From Pseudomonas atagonensis (GTDB taxonomy: Bacteria > Pseudomonadota > Gammaproteobacteria > Pseudomonadales > Pseudomonadaceae), in assembly GCF_011369485.1 (NCBI RefSeq), contig NZ_VXCA01000011.1, forward strand, positions 47,496 to 111,495: 64,000 bases of DNA, read 5' to 3'. The notes below the pieces were generated by a model. The model was not told the origin of the DNA. It saw nothing but the letters and a program-made list of their open reading frames with translations, and ran no database searches. Positions within the stretch are counted from its first letter, which is position 1, and each line of letters starts with the position of its first letter. The position numbers and the translations under genes were made by a program. Positions 20,541 through 28,175 of the stretch are shown here, piece by piece.

Positions 20541-21734
20541 GTGGCTGGCAAAAAGGATATTCCCCGGGTCAGAAACCCACCTTCAGGCGACGGGCATCAC
20601 GTTACCTACCGATTCATGAACGCGACCGAACTGGCCGAGCGCGAAGCCAGGCAGAACGCTTATGAGGCCATGTTGGCCCGGCAGGATGCGTTTGAGCGCA
20701 GCCGGCAGGTCGCTGGCAAAAAAGACGACGCGGTTCGGGCCGGATGCGTGTTCGCGAAATCTTGCAAGCTGCCGGACGCGATCATTGATTACTCGAATCC
20801 CTCCGGGATGGTGCCGACCGACAGTCTGAGGGATTACGGCGAATTCGCGTTGCTCGGTACCCGCAAGGCCGATGATGCCGGACTACAGAACCTGCAGACC
20901 ATCAGCGGCAGTACCGTTTCACTCGGTGTTGGGCGTCTTGCTCTTCGAAGCCCGACACTCGCCACGCCAGCGATAGGTCTTGGAGCCGCCATTGGCGCTA
21001 CCGGTGCCGCACTCATGTCCAGCATGGTCGCTTTGCTCTGGACGCCCAGCCTGGGTGACAGCGCTCTCTACACCGAGGAACAATTGCGCGCCCTCAAGCA
21101 GGCCCGCACCCGAGTTCGCCTGAGCATCGAGCAAAAAACCGATGGCAGTCTCAAAGGTTATGCCTTCTACACCGGCAAGAATCGCGACTGGGAAATGGTC
21201 GATGTCGTGAAACTGGAAAAACGGGACAGTCAGTACGTCGCGAATCTGGGTGAAGGCGTCGAGCTGATCTGGACACCCGCCGTTGACGGCTCCGACATCC
21301 TCGGCATTCCTGCTCTCGAAGCTGCCCCGCGGGCACCTCATATCTGGGTTTACCCGCCAACGAAAGCGGCCAACGACATCCTTGTGAATCCGGTTTACCC
21401 ACCGGAGTACAAGGATTTCATTCTGGTGTTTCCGGAGAGTTCGGGCGTAAGGCCGGTTTATATTGTGGTGAGTGTTTCTGATCACAAATATCATCCGGCA
21501 CCCAAAGGATTAAGTGCGTTTCCCGACGCAACACCAGCAAAACAGAAGACCAGGGTCAAAGGACGAGGTACTCGTATGCGTTGGAAAACCAAGGATGGGC
21601 AAATTCTGGAATGGGATTATCAACATGGAGCAGTAGAGATGTACGACAAACGCGGTCGGCATCTGGGCGAATTCGATGCTGACACTGGTGAGCAGAACAA
21701 ACCGGCCGATTCAAAGAGAAGGATAGAACCATGA
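20541..21734 (+). CDS. S-type pyocin / colicin E3-type 16S rRNA nuclease bacteriocin
   Basis: The protein has 397 residues. A polar N-terminal region with an Ala/Glu-rich helix (residues about 25-60) leads to an S-type pyocin domain (about 130-310). This is followed by an 80-residue colicin E3-type ribonuclease domain, which begins near DHKYHPAPKG. Alignment by eye to colicin E3 puts all four catalytic residues in place: D359, H362, E366 and R393. Colicin E3 cuts 16S rRNA at the decoding centre. The protein is shorter than usual S pyocins, and I see no TonB-type receptor-binding region, so how it enters cells is open. It starts with GTG; the first immunity gene overlaps its stop by four bases. 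Confidence 0.9.
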   Translation: MAGKKDIPRVRNPPSGDGHHVTYRFMNATELAEREARQNAYEAMLARQDAFERSRQVAGKKDDAVRAGCVFAKSCKLPDAIIDYSNPSGMVPTDSLRDYGEFALLGTRKADDAGLQNLQTISGSTVSLGVGRLALRSPTLATPAIGLGAAIGATGAALMSSMVALLWTPSLGDSALYTEEQLRALKQARTRVRLSIEQKTDGSLKGYAFYTGKNRDWEMVDVVKLEKRDSQYVANLGEGVELIWTPAVDGSDILGIPALEAAPRAPHIWVYPPTKAANDILVNPVYPPEYKDFILVFPESSGVRPVYIVVSVSDHKYHPAPKGLSAFPDATPAKQKTRVKGRGTRMRWKTKDGQILEWDYQHGAVEMYDKRGRHLGEFDADTGEQNKPADSKRRIEP

Positions 21735-21964
21735 CTCACGTAATTTATGCGTTTGATCGATCCACCGAAGCTCTGATTTTCGAAGTGCCTATCTCGGCTG
21801 AGGATATCGAGCAGCTGCGAGTCATCATGAAATGGAATGACGCAGAAGACGAACTCTACGGTTACGATCTTGATTTTCAGCAGCTAGCGCAACTGGAAAC
21901 GCTAACCGGAAATTACTTCTACGATCCTCAATACGATTACCAACTCGCTAGCTACGAACATTAA
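21731..21964 (+). CDS. Immunity protein 1 for the E3-type nuclease
   Basis: This 77-residue acidic protein starts in an ATGA overlap with the toxin stop, the usual toxin/immunity coupling. It contains VIYAFDRSTEALIFE, YGYDLDFQQLAQLE and YFYDPQYDYQL; the many Asp, Glu and Tyr residues suit binding to the basic nuclease domain. It resembles the group of small immunity-like proteins (DUF7683-type) found after E3-type pyocins. Its neighbour at 22007 is a clear paralogue. The ribosome site GAAGGATAGAACC lies within the toxin tail codons. Confidence 0.82.
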   Translation: MTHVIYAFDRSTEALIFEVPISAEDIEQLRVIMKWNDAEDELYGYDLDFQQLAQLETLTGNYFYDPQYDYQLASYEH

Positions 21965-22006
21965 AAGTTCAGGGCAACCCAGCGACGGCACGTGGATAGT
22001 AGAACC

Positions 22007-22237
22007 ATGATCTACCTAATCGAGGCATTTGATAAAGAAAGCGGTTTCCTGGCTTTTGAAGAGAAACTCCCGAGTGGATCAGATCAGGCGATAAAAACCA
22101 TCATGGGATGGACGGTGGAACAGCAAGGATGGGAGGGATACGATCTCTCGCACGAACAGCTTGGAGCCCTGGAAAAACTACTGGGAAAAGAAATCTATAA
22201 CCCTGCTTATAAATTCCAGCTCAGCTCCAATGTGTAA
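22007..22237 (+). CDS. Immunity protein 2, paralogue of the upstream immunity protein
   Basis: This 76-residue protein aligns with immunity protein 1 over its full length (IEAFDKESGFLAFE, GYDLSHEQLGALEKL, IYNPAYKFQLSS). The ATG at 22007 is chosen over a GTG five codons upstream because it lines up with the start of its paralogue and because the leader GGATAGTAGAACC repeats that of immunity gene 1. It is followed directly by a remnant of a second toxin tail. It may protect against a different E3-type toxin (orphan immunity) or be a diverged backup. Confidence 0.78.
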   Translation: MIYLIEAFDKESGFLAFEEKLPSGSDQAIKTIMGWTVEQQGWEGYDLSHEQLGALEKLLGKEIYNPAYKFQLSSNV

Positions 22238-22246
22238 ATGACGGGT

Positions 22247-22294
22247 CTGACACCGGTGAGCATGACAAACCGATTGGTCCAGAGAGATTCCGCA
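22247..22294 (+). pseudogene. Relic of the 3' end of a second E3-type nuclease domain
   Basis: CTGACACCGGTGAGCATGAC and the next bases match the toxin tail coding sequence at 21679-21722 at about 24 of the first 27 positions, then fade. Read in the matching frame it gives DTGEHDKPIGPERF, against DTGEQNKPADSKRR in the intact toxin. It lies directly after immunity gene 2, showing that toxin-tail/immunity cassettes were once tandem or recombined here. No intact immunity gene follows it. Confidence 0.65.
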
Positions 22295-22375
22295 TCATCC
22301 TGAAAACAATCAGTGCAACCCGCGCCGCCTCCCGCTATTAATACCCCTCCCCCACTCAAGGATCCGAGCCCCACC

Positions 22376-23362
22376 ATGAAATTCGATCTCGCCTACTGCC
22401 TCAGCCTCGACGACAAGTTGTCGATCTATGATGTTCGCGATCTCAATTTCGATGAGACGGTTGCCTTCGACTCGGCGAAGGAACACTTCCAGTGCCCCAA
22501 CGATGCCTGTCGTTCGGCGTTCGAGGCTTCCAACGAGTTGGGTACGTTCAACGCCAAGAATGTGAATTACGTGCGCACGCCGCACTTCAAGAATCTGCCC
22601 ACGACGCAGCATGTAGCGGGCTGTCCGTATGTAAGTTTGAAGGCTTCAGCGTCTGGCGTTGAGACTGCGGATGGCGAGACTGATGACGGTCGCGAGGAAC
22701 ACTTCCCATCAGAGTTGTTGCTGACCCGGCGTGAGTATGTGCGCAAGCCTGTCGCGCCAGCGGGGGCGGCGGATGTGTTGCGGGATGATCCAGTTCGGGT
22801 GGCGGCGGACAGTGGTAAAGAGTCGGCGAGTCGTGAGTCGGCGCCGGACAAGACCAGTGTGTTTGCGCATCCGGTGGAGTGTTTTGTTTCCAACTTCGCC
22901 GACAAGGAGTTGCTCAAGCGGATGCCGTTGAAGGTCGGTGAGCATTCGGCGCCGTACAGTTCGTTCTTCAAAAAGATCGAGTATCTGACGGACAACAAGG
23001 GGCTGATTTACTGGGGGCGGATCAAGAAGATCGAGGACTTCCACAGTGCCAGTTTTCGTATCGATTTCGAGGACAAGGTCTGGTTCAAGAAGCCGGAAGA
23101 CAGCAAGAAGAAGCCGTATCCAGTCAGCGTTTATCTGAACAAGAAGCTGATCGACAACTACCGCAAGCGCAAGGCGTTTCTGGAAGAGATCAAGCACGCG
23201 GTGGATAGCGACAAGGCGTTGTTCTGTTTCTTCTATGGGGTGACGCCGGAGTTGAAGCAGGTGCCGGGCAAGAAGAACCCCGAAAAGCCTTTCGAGGTCT
23301 TCAATGCCAATATCGAGAACCTGGATCACTTCATCATCCGTGAAGCGCCGGGTCTGGAGTGA
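22376..23362 (+). CDS. Uncharacterised protein with an N-terminal Cys/His cluster
   Basis: I do not recognise this 328-residue protein. Near the N-terminus C40 and C45 (FQCPNDACRSAF), H70 (TPHF) and H79/C83 (HVAGC) suggest a zinc site like those of CoiA-type or other nucleic-acid-linked proteins. Residues about 85-180 are variable and probably disordered, while the C-terminal half is charged and folded (YSSFFKKIEYLTDNKGLIYWG, then a Lys-rich segment). No membrane segment or signal peptide is seen. The start at MKFDLAYCLSLDD follows CCCCACC rather than a good ribosome site. It stands at the right edge of the accessory block and its end is three bases from the convergent gene at 23366. Confidence 0.6.
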   Translation: MKFDLAYCLSLDDKLSIYDVRDLNFDETVAFDSAKEHFQCPNDACRSAFEASNELGTFNAKNVNYVRTPHFKNLPTTQHVAGCPYVSLKASASGVETADGETDDGREEHFPSELLLTRREYVRKPVAPAGAADVLRDDPVRVAADSGKESASRESAPDKTSVFAHPVECFVSNFADKELLKRMPLKVGEHSAPYSSFFKKIEYLTDNKGLIYWGRIKKIEDFHSASFRIDFEDKVWFKKPEDSKKKPYPVSVYLNKKLIDNYRKRKAFLEEIKHAVDSDKALFCFFYGVTPELKQVPGKKNPEKPFEVFNANIENLDHFIIREAPGLE

Positions 23363-23365
23363 CGG

Positions 23366-24562
23366 TCAGCCCTGGGGTAGTTGCAAGTTGACGGCGCCGG
23401 GGTGTTGTTTGATCAGCGAGTACGGCAGGATCGACCAGTCAGGTGAATCGCAGGCTCGCTCTACGCGGGCGAAATATGCGCCCAAGTACAAACCTTTTTC
23501 TGTGAAGTGCCAGTTGGAATAGCTCCAGTTGTCTTCATTGGTGAAGTCGCAACTGTCTTCATCTCCCTCCGCCGGTTTCTTCATTTCATCCGGGTACAAC
23601 GCGGTGAGTTGTTTGATCAGCCACGGCATAAATACTTCGCGTTGATACTTGGAGCGCGCGGCATCTTCGGCCTCGGTCAACGGCTGGTCACCGCCTCGGT
23701 AACGGTCGGCGTGAAGGATTGGTTGGCCCTCGCCCACCCAAAGCACGTCTTCGAGCGACAACGGATGGCCGGTTTTCACATCGATGTTAAGTGGGGAGTC
23801 GCCGAAGTCCGGGTGTGCGCCGCCGCAGTCGTAGCTGGTGGAAATGTTCAGGCTGATGACACTGGGCGAGATAAACGTCGGGGTGACGTCCTGGAGGAAT
23901 TCGGCATAACCGCGGCCGCGCAACTGGCAACCGTAGTAACTGATGGCCTCGTCCCACAAGCGGCCGAGCAACTGCTGGTTGACCCGTTGCAGATCCTCTT
24001 TTGGCATCCCGGACTCGATGCTGAACATGGTCATCTTGGTATCAGGCTCTTCCCACCATTGCAGGGAGTAGCCCATGAAGTCCTGCTTTTTCCCGGTTTT
24101 GAGTTTCAGGCCCTGAAGCCGCAGATATTCGTAAGGCTCGGTCTTGGGCAACTTGGCGATGTAAGGCAATGCATTCGCCGGCACTTCGGGAAGTGGCGTA
24201 TCGGTGACCAGTACGGGCAGTTTTTTGCCTTTTGGGTTTTGCCATTCGCCCTTCCAACCGCCATCTATCTGTTGCAGTTTCAGCGTCGGTAACGGTTTGC
24301 CCGGTTCCATACGATCGCTGCCCTCTGTGAGCAGCAAGACGTCATTTTTATAGGTGCCGTTAAGCTCTAGATCACGGTGAAATTTCTCGTAGAAGTAGCG
24401 ACCGGTAACTTGCTCCGGGTCACTGGTATCGACTTCGAAGACGATCGGCATTTTGCCCAGCGTGCCGGTGAACACCATGCGGTTGTCTTCGGCGTGCACG
24501 GTGGACAGTATTGAGAACAGCGCAGCGGTGTATGGCGCCAGGCGCATCAGTCCCTTGAGCAT
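23366..24562 (-). CDS. Secreted/periplasmic protein, copy 1 of a tandem pair
   Basis: This 398-residue protein has a signal peptide (MLKGLMRLAPYTAALFSIL, cleaved near VHAED). The body has an N-terminal beta-rich part (VFTGTLGKMPIVFEVD, GRYFYEKFHRDLELNG) and a C-terminal part resembling DUF3298/RsiV-like domains (SYDCGGAHPDFG, NIDVKTGHPLSLEDVLWVGEG, NWHFTEKGLYLGAYFARV). It is paralogous to the protein encoded at 24688-25839, 125 bases upstream on the same strand, and both end QHPGxVxLQLP. Function is unknown; the YFY-K repeated motif suggests an extracytoplasmic binding role. The two may be separately transcribed. Confidence 0.72.
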   Translation of the reverse strand: MLKGLMRLAPYTAALFSILSTVHAEDNRMVFTGTLGKMPIVFEVDTSDPEQVTGRYFYEKFHRDLELNGTYKNDVLLLTEGSDRMEPGKPLPTLKLQQIDGGWKGEWQNPKGKKLPVLVTDTPLPEVPANALPYIAKLPKTEPYEYLRLQGLKLKTGKKQDFMGYSLQWWEEPDTKMTMFSIESGMPKEDLQRVNQQLLGRLWDEAISYYGCQLRGRGYAEFLQDVTPTFISPSVISLNISTSYDCGGAHPDFGDSPLNIDVKTGHPLSLEDVLWVGEGQPILHADRYRGGDQPLTEAEDAARSKYQREVFMPWLIKQLTALYPDEMKKPAEGDEDSCDFTNEDNWSYSNWHFTEKGLYLGAYFARVERACDSPDWSILPYSLIKQHPGAVNLQLPQG

Positions 24563-24687
24563 TGATCTATCCTTGAAAGAGGCGGAGGCCGTGCCGGCAT
24601 TGGAAGACTGGCACGGATAAATTCGCGGCGATTATGGCGGGGTTACGCTTGGTAATCGAGGGTCTGCGCTTGAAAGATAACGCCACC

Positions 24688-25839
24688 TCAAGGCAGTTGC
24701 AGTGCAACCCCACCCGGATGTTGTTTGACGATTGTGTACGGCAGAACGCTCCAGTCCACGAATCCGCAGACCGCCGCGACGTGGGCAAATGATGGCTCGA
24801 TCTTGATGCCCTGTTCCGTGAAGTGCCAACCCGGATAATGCCAGGGATAATCCTCGTCGTAGCCGCAATCGTTTTCACCCCCGGGGGTGACGGTCATTTC
24901 GGTTGGGTAGAGTTTCAGCAACTGTGCGACCAACCAGGGTGCCAGTTCAGTGGCGCGGTAGTTCGACCACGCTGTCGAAGACCCGGGTGAGCCCGCGGCG
25001 AAATCTTCATATTCCTCGTAGTGCAACGGCTTGCCCTGCCCCACCCACAAAACATCATCAAGGGTCAGAAGATTGCCTGTTTTGGTATCGATGTTGAGCG
25101 CGTCGTGGCTTTGATCCGGATAGGCGCCACCACAGTAATAGCCCGATGAAATCCGCACACTCATCACGGTGGACGACATCCACAGTGGCTGGCTCCACTG
25201 CGCGTAACTTCCGGAACAGCCATAAGAAGACAATACTTCGCCCCACAAACGCGCCATCAATTTTTGGTTGATACGTCGACGCTCTTCGAGGGAGTAACCA
25301 GACACCACTTCAAACAGGGAAGTGTCAGTCTTCGGCTCGGTCCACCACTGCAGCGTGTAGCCCATGAAGGTGTCGGTCTTGCCTTTTTTGAGTGTGACGC
25401 CTTGCAGCCGCAGATATTCGTAAGGGTACTTGTCGTGAAGCGTGGTGAAAAAAGGCAAGGCATCGGCGGGTACTTCGGGGATAACGGCTGGCTCTAACTC
25501 GATCTTCAGGGTTTTACCCGCAGAACTTGTCCACTCGCCACTCCAACCATGAGTTGTCGGCTGCAGACGAAGGGTCGGACGCGAGTCCTCCATTCGCGAA
25601 CCTTCTTCCAGCACCAGTGTTTCCCCGTCCAGGGCACCGTCGAGTGGCAGATCCTTGCGGTACTTCTTATAGAAGTAACGACCGTCTCCAGTACGAGGAT
25701 TTATTTCGAGGACGATGGCCGCTTTACCCAGGGTGCCGCTGTAGACCTGCGCGCCGTTGTCGGCCCGAGTTGCCGTCGAGACAAATAACCCCGTCAGTAA
25801 AAGAGCAGCGAAAAGGCGTATCAGTCCTCGGAACATCAC
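24688..25839 (-). CDS. Secreted/periplasmic protein, copy 2 of a tandem pair
   Basis: This 383-residue protein has a signal peptide (MMFRGLIRLFAALLLTGLFV, cleaved near TRAD) and the same order of motifs as the downstream paralogue: VYSGTLGKAAIVLEIN, DGRYFYKKYRKDLPLDG, GYYCGGAYPDQ, NIDTKTGNLLTLDDVLWVGQG, GWHFTEQGIKIEPSFAHV and QHPGGVALQLP. Two cysteine positions around the YxCGGA motif are shared with copy 1. I cannot assign a function; a RsiV/DUF3298-type fold is likely for the C-terminal half. Confidence 0.72.
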   Translation of the reverse strand: MMFRGLIRLFAALLLTGLFVSTATRADNGAQVYSGTLGKAAIVLEINPRTGDGRYFYKKYRKDLPLDGALDGETLVLEEGSRMEDSRPTLRLQPTTHGWSGEWTSSAGKTLKIELEPAVIPEVPADALPFFTTLHDKYPYEYLRLQGVTLKKGKTDTFMGYTLQWWTEPKTDTSLFEVVSGYSLEERRRINQKLMARLWGEVLSSYGCSGSYAQWSQPLWMSSTVMSVRISSGYYCGGAYPDQSHDALNIDTKTGNLLTLDDVLWVGQGKPLHYEEYEDFAAGSPGSSTAWSNYRATELAPWLVAQLLKLYPTEMTVTPGGENDCGYDEDYPWHYPGWHFTEQGIKIEPSFAHVAAVCGFVDWSVLPYTIVKQHPGGVALQLP

Positions 25840-25926
25840 TTCATCCTTGAATAAACGAGCAACTGCCCGCGAAAAATAGCCGTGGATTATGTCGACGTTG
25901 CGCGGGGGAATCGAGCGCCTTCGGCC

Positions 25927-26742
25927 TCAGCTCAAGCACATGCTGATCATCACCATCAGCAGCAGTCCGATGTAGACCCGCGCATGCACCCGATCCGGAA
26001 TACGCCCGATCCACGGCGTAGCCAGTCGAATCCCCAGCAACGAACCAACCGTCAGCAGCGCAAACGCCAGCAGATCCACATACCCGACAAACCATGGCCC
26101 CAGGTCTGTCTCGCTGAAACCGGCCAGCGCCATGTACGTCAGGGTTCCCGCCAGTGCCACCGGCACACTCAAAGGATTGGCCATGGACGTCGCTTGGGAC
26201 ATGCTCAGCCCGCAACGGCGCAGTAGCGGCACGGTCATGACGCTACCTCCTACACCGAGAAACGTCGCAATGGCGCCAATGCCTACACCGCCGACGGACG
26301 TTTCGGTAGTGCCGAGTCGACGCGGGATGACGCCTTCCGTGTGTGTGAGGAATCCGCGCCTGATCAAGCAATCGATGATGGTGACAGCAAGGTAGGCGAT
26401 GAAGGCATAGCGAATGACTTCACCGCTGACCCACACCGCCGCGATCGCGCCGACAACCGCACCCAGTGCGATGAACCCGCCCAACGGCCACAGGTAATGG
26501 CAGATCAGGTTGCCGGCGCGACGGTGTTTGTCGGTGGCGATCAGGGCGTTGACGATCATTACGCAGGTCGAGGTAGCAACGGCGATGTGCATGGCCGATT
26601 GGCCGATGGGGTCGTCGGCGCCGTGGCTGGCGGTGAGCATGCGATAGAGCAGCGGCACGACGACGAAGCCACCGCTGAAGCCAAAGAGCACGGCGGTGAT
26701 GCCGGTAAGGCAGCCGAAGAGTGTCAGCAGAAGATAGAACAT
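25927..26742 (-). CDS. TauE/SafE-family membrane exporter
   Basis: This 271-residue inner-membrane protein has about eight hydrophobic segments arranged as two halves, each with the family's glycine-rich motif (FGFSGGFVVVPLL near residue 20 and FLGVGGSVMTVPLLRR near 160). TauE/SafE proteins move sulfite, sulfoacetate and related anions. Its promoter region is shared with the divergent AraC-type regulator at 26855, which probably controls it. The substrate cannot be read from sequence. Confidence 0.85.
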   Translation of the reverse strand: MFYLLLTLFGCLTGITAVLFGFSGGFVVVPLLYRMLTASHGADDPIGQSAMHIAVATSTCVMIVNALIATDKHRRAGNLICHYLWPLGGFIALGAVVGAIAAVWVSGEVIRYAFIAYLAVTIIDCLIRRGFLTHTEGVIPRRLGTTETSVGGVGIGAIATFLGVGGSVMTVPLLRRCGLSMSQATSMANPLSVPVALAGTLTYMALAGFSETDLGPWFVGYVDLLAFALLTVGSLLGIRLATPWIGRIPDRVHARVYIGLLLMVMISMCLS

Positions 26743-26818
26743 GGCGCGTCGTCCGGTGGTAGAGAGCGGTCGACGATAGAACGCCAGCGCTTGGCCTGCT
26801 TCAGCAAGTCAGCCAATA

Positions 26819-26839
26819 ATGTTTGCGTTTACGCCAAAC
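26819..26839. promoter_or_regulatory. Near-palindromic operator between the TauE-like and AraC-type genes
   Basis: TGTTTGCGTTTACGCCAAACG is an inverted repeat (GTTTG-CG ... CG-C-CAAAC) in the 112-base divergent intergenic region, 16 bases before the regulator's start. It is a likely binding site for the AraC-type protein. Confidence 0.45.
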
Positions 26840-26854
26840 GTTCAGGATCACTCG

Positions 26855-27622
26855 ATGCGCAATGTTTCGATCAATCTGCTGGATGACACGCCGCGCCCGG
26901 TGGTGGCGATCGGTACGGATTATTCCCACGGACATTTGCTGCCTTTTCATACGCATCGGCGGGCGCAGTTGCTGTACGGCGCAACCGGGGTGATGCAGGT
27001 CAGCACCCATGACGGCAACTGGGTCGTGCCGCCGCAGCGGGCGGTGTGGATTCCACCGGGGGTGGCTCATGAGGTGCTGATGCTCGGGGTCAGTACTCGC
27101 AGCTTGTACATCGAGCCCGGTGCAGTGGATTTGGGCGAGCGCTGCCAGGTGATCAGCGTTTCGCCGTTGATGCGGCACTTGTTGATGGAGGCGGTGGAGT
27201 TGCCGTTGGCTTATGACGCGTCGGGACGCGATGGCGTGTTGATCAATCTGTTGCTGCACGAACTGGCGCGCAGCGCTCCATTGCCTCTGCACATTCCGCT
27301 GCCGGCTGAAGGAAAGCTGCTCGCGCTGTGTCAGAACTTTCTCCATCAACCCAATGCCCATCAGTCGCCGCAGCACTGGGCCGACCAGTTACACATAAGC
27401 TTACGCACCTTCAACAGAGTGTTTCGCCAGCAGACCGGGTTGAGTTTCAGCCAATGGCGGCAGCAGGCCTGTGTGGTACTGGCGCTGGCGCGTCTGGCCG
27501 CGGGTGAAGCGGTGACGCGGATCGCCCTGGACTTCGGTTATGAAAGCCCGGCGGCGTTCTCGACGATGTTCCGGCGCATTCTCGGTCAGGCACCGTCCGT
27601 CTGGTTGGAGGCGGCGAATTAG
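26855..27622 (+). CDS. AraC-family transcriptional regulator
   Basis: This 255-residue regulator has an N-terminal cupin sensor (HGHLLPFHTHRRAQLLYGATG, VPPQRAVWIPPGVAHEV) and a C-terminal AraC helix-turn-helix pair (WADQLHISLRTFNRVFRQQTGLS; IALDFGYESPAAFSTMFRRI). The cupin histidines could bind a metal or small ligand. I start it at MRNVSINLL rather than 12 codons earlier so that the operator palindrome stays outside the gene. It is divergent from the TauE/SafE exporter and most likely controls it. Confidence 0.87.
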   Translation: MRNVSINLLDDTPRPVVAIGTDYSHGHLLPFHTHRRAQLLYGATGVMQVSTHDGNWVVPPQRAVWIPPGVAHEVLMLGVSTRSLYIEPGAVDLGERCQVISVSPLMRHLLMEAVELPLAYDASGRDGVLINLLLHELARSAPLPLHIPLPAEGKLLALCQNFLHQPNAHQSPQHWADQLHISLRTFNRVFRQQTGLSFSQWRQQACVVLALARLAAGEAVTRIALDFGYESPAAFSTMFRRILGQAPSVWLEAAN

Positions 27623-27661
27623 GGAAAATCAAAAATTGCGTTTGATCCCGGCCAAAAACAA

Positions 27662-27677
27662 CTGTACAAAAACACAG
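27662..27677. promoter_or_regulatory. LexA-type SOS box upstream of an XRE gene
   Basis: CTGTACAAAAACACAG is an exact CTGT-N8-ACAG, and the flanks extend the symmetry (TGTAC ... GTACA). A TACACT that could be the -10 overlaps its right end, and the start codon is 39 bases downstream. Confidence 0.65.
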
Positions 27678-27715
27678 TACACTTTCAATCAGCACTCTTG
27701 AGCCCGGAGCACACC

Positions 27716-28033
27716 ATGGCCTCTCTTGCGATGAACCACATCCTCGAACGCATTGCCCTTTTCCAGTTCACCCCGACTCACTGCGTCCAGGCCCGAGCGA
27801 TGTTGGGCTGGAGCGTGGATCAGCTGTCGCGGGAGGCCGAGGTTTCGGCGGAAGACATTCAGCGCTTTGAAGCGCAGCAAGAGGTGGCGGATGCGGCGCG
27901 TCTGGCGTTGGCTTATCGGCTTGAAGCGCAGGGGCTGGTGTTCTTTCCCGGGTTTGCGCCGGGGCGTAGTGCGAGTCTGAATGCAATGGCTGCGGAAACG
28001 GCGGGGCGTGGGGATTATGCGATGGCGGAGTGA
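27716..28033 (+). CDS. Small XRE-type DNA-binding protein, probably SOS-induced
   Basis: In this 105-residue protein residues about 15-75 form an XRE/Cro-type helix-turn-helix (CVQARAMLGWSVDQLSREAEVSAEDIQRFE is the core, with the recognition helix near SAEDIQRFE). The C-terminal tail is Ala/Gly-rich and lacks a known domain. The ATG at 27716 follows GGAGCACACC. A LexA-type box overlaps its probable promoter, so it is likely induced by DNA damage. Its targets are unknown. Confidence 0.75.
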   Translation: MASLAMNHILERIALFQFTPTHCVQARAMLGWSVDQLSREAEVSAEDIQRFEAQQEVADAARLALAYRLEAQGLVFFPGFAPGRSASLNAMAAETAGRGDYAMAE

Positions 28034-28053
28034 GCATTTGCTGAGTAAGCAGT

Positions 28054-28146
28054 TGTGGTGAGGGGATTTATCCCCGACGATCCGCGAGCGGCCCTCGAAG
28101 AAGTGGCCTGCTGCGCAGTCCATCGGGGATAAATCCCCTCACCACA
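28054..28146. repeat. Paired REP doublet, GTGGTGAGGGGATTTATCCCCG variant
   Basis: Inverted copies of TGTGGTGAGGGGATTTATCC lie 45 bases apart between the convergent XRE and metallo-hydrolase genes. It is a T-for-C variant of the family at 1257. Confidence 0.85.
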
Positions 28147-28175
28147 AGATCAACATCAGCTCTCACTGATTGGCA

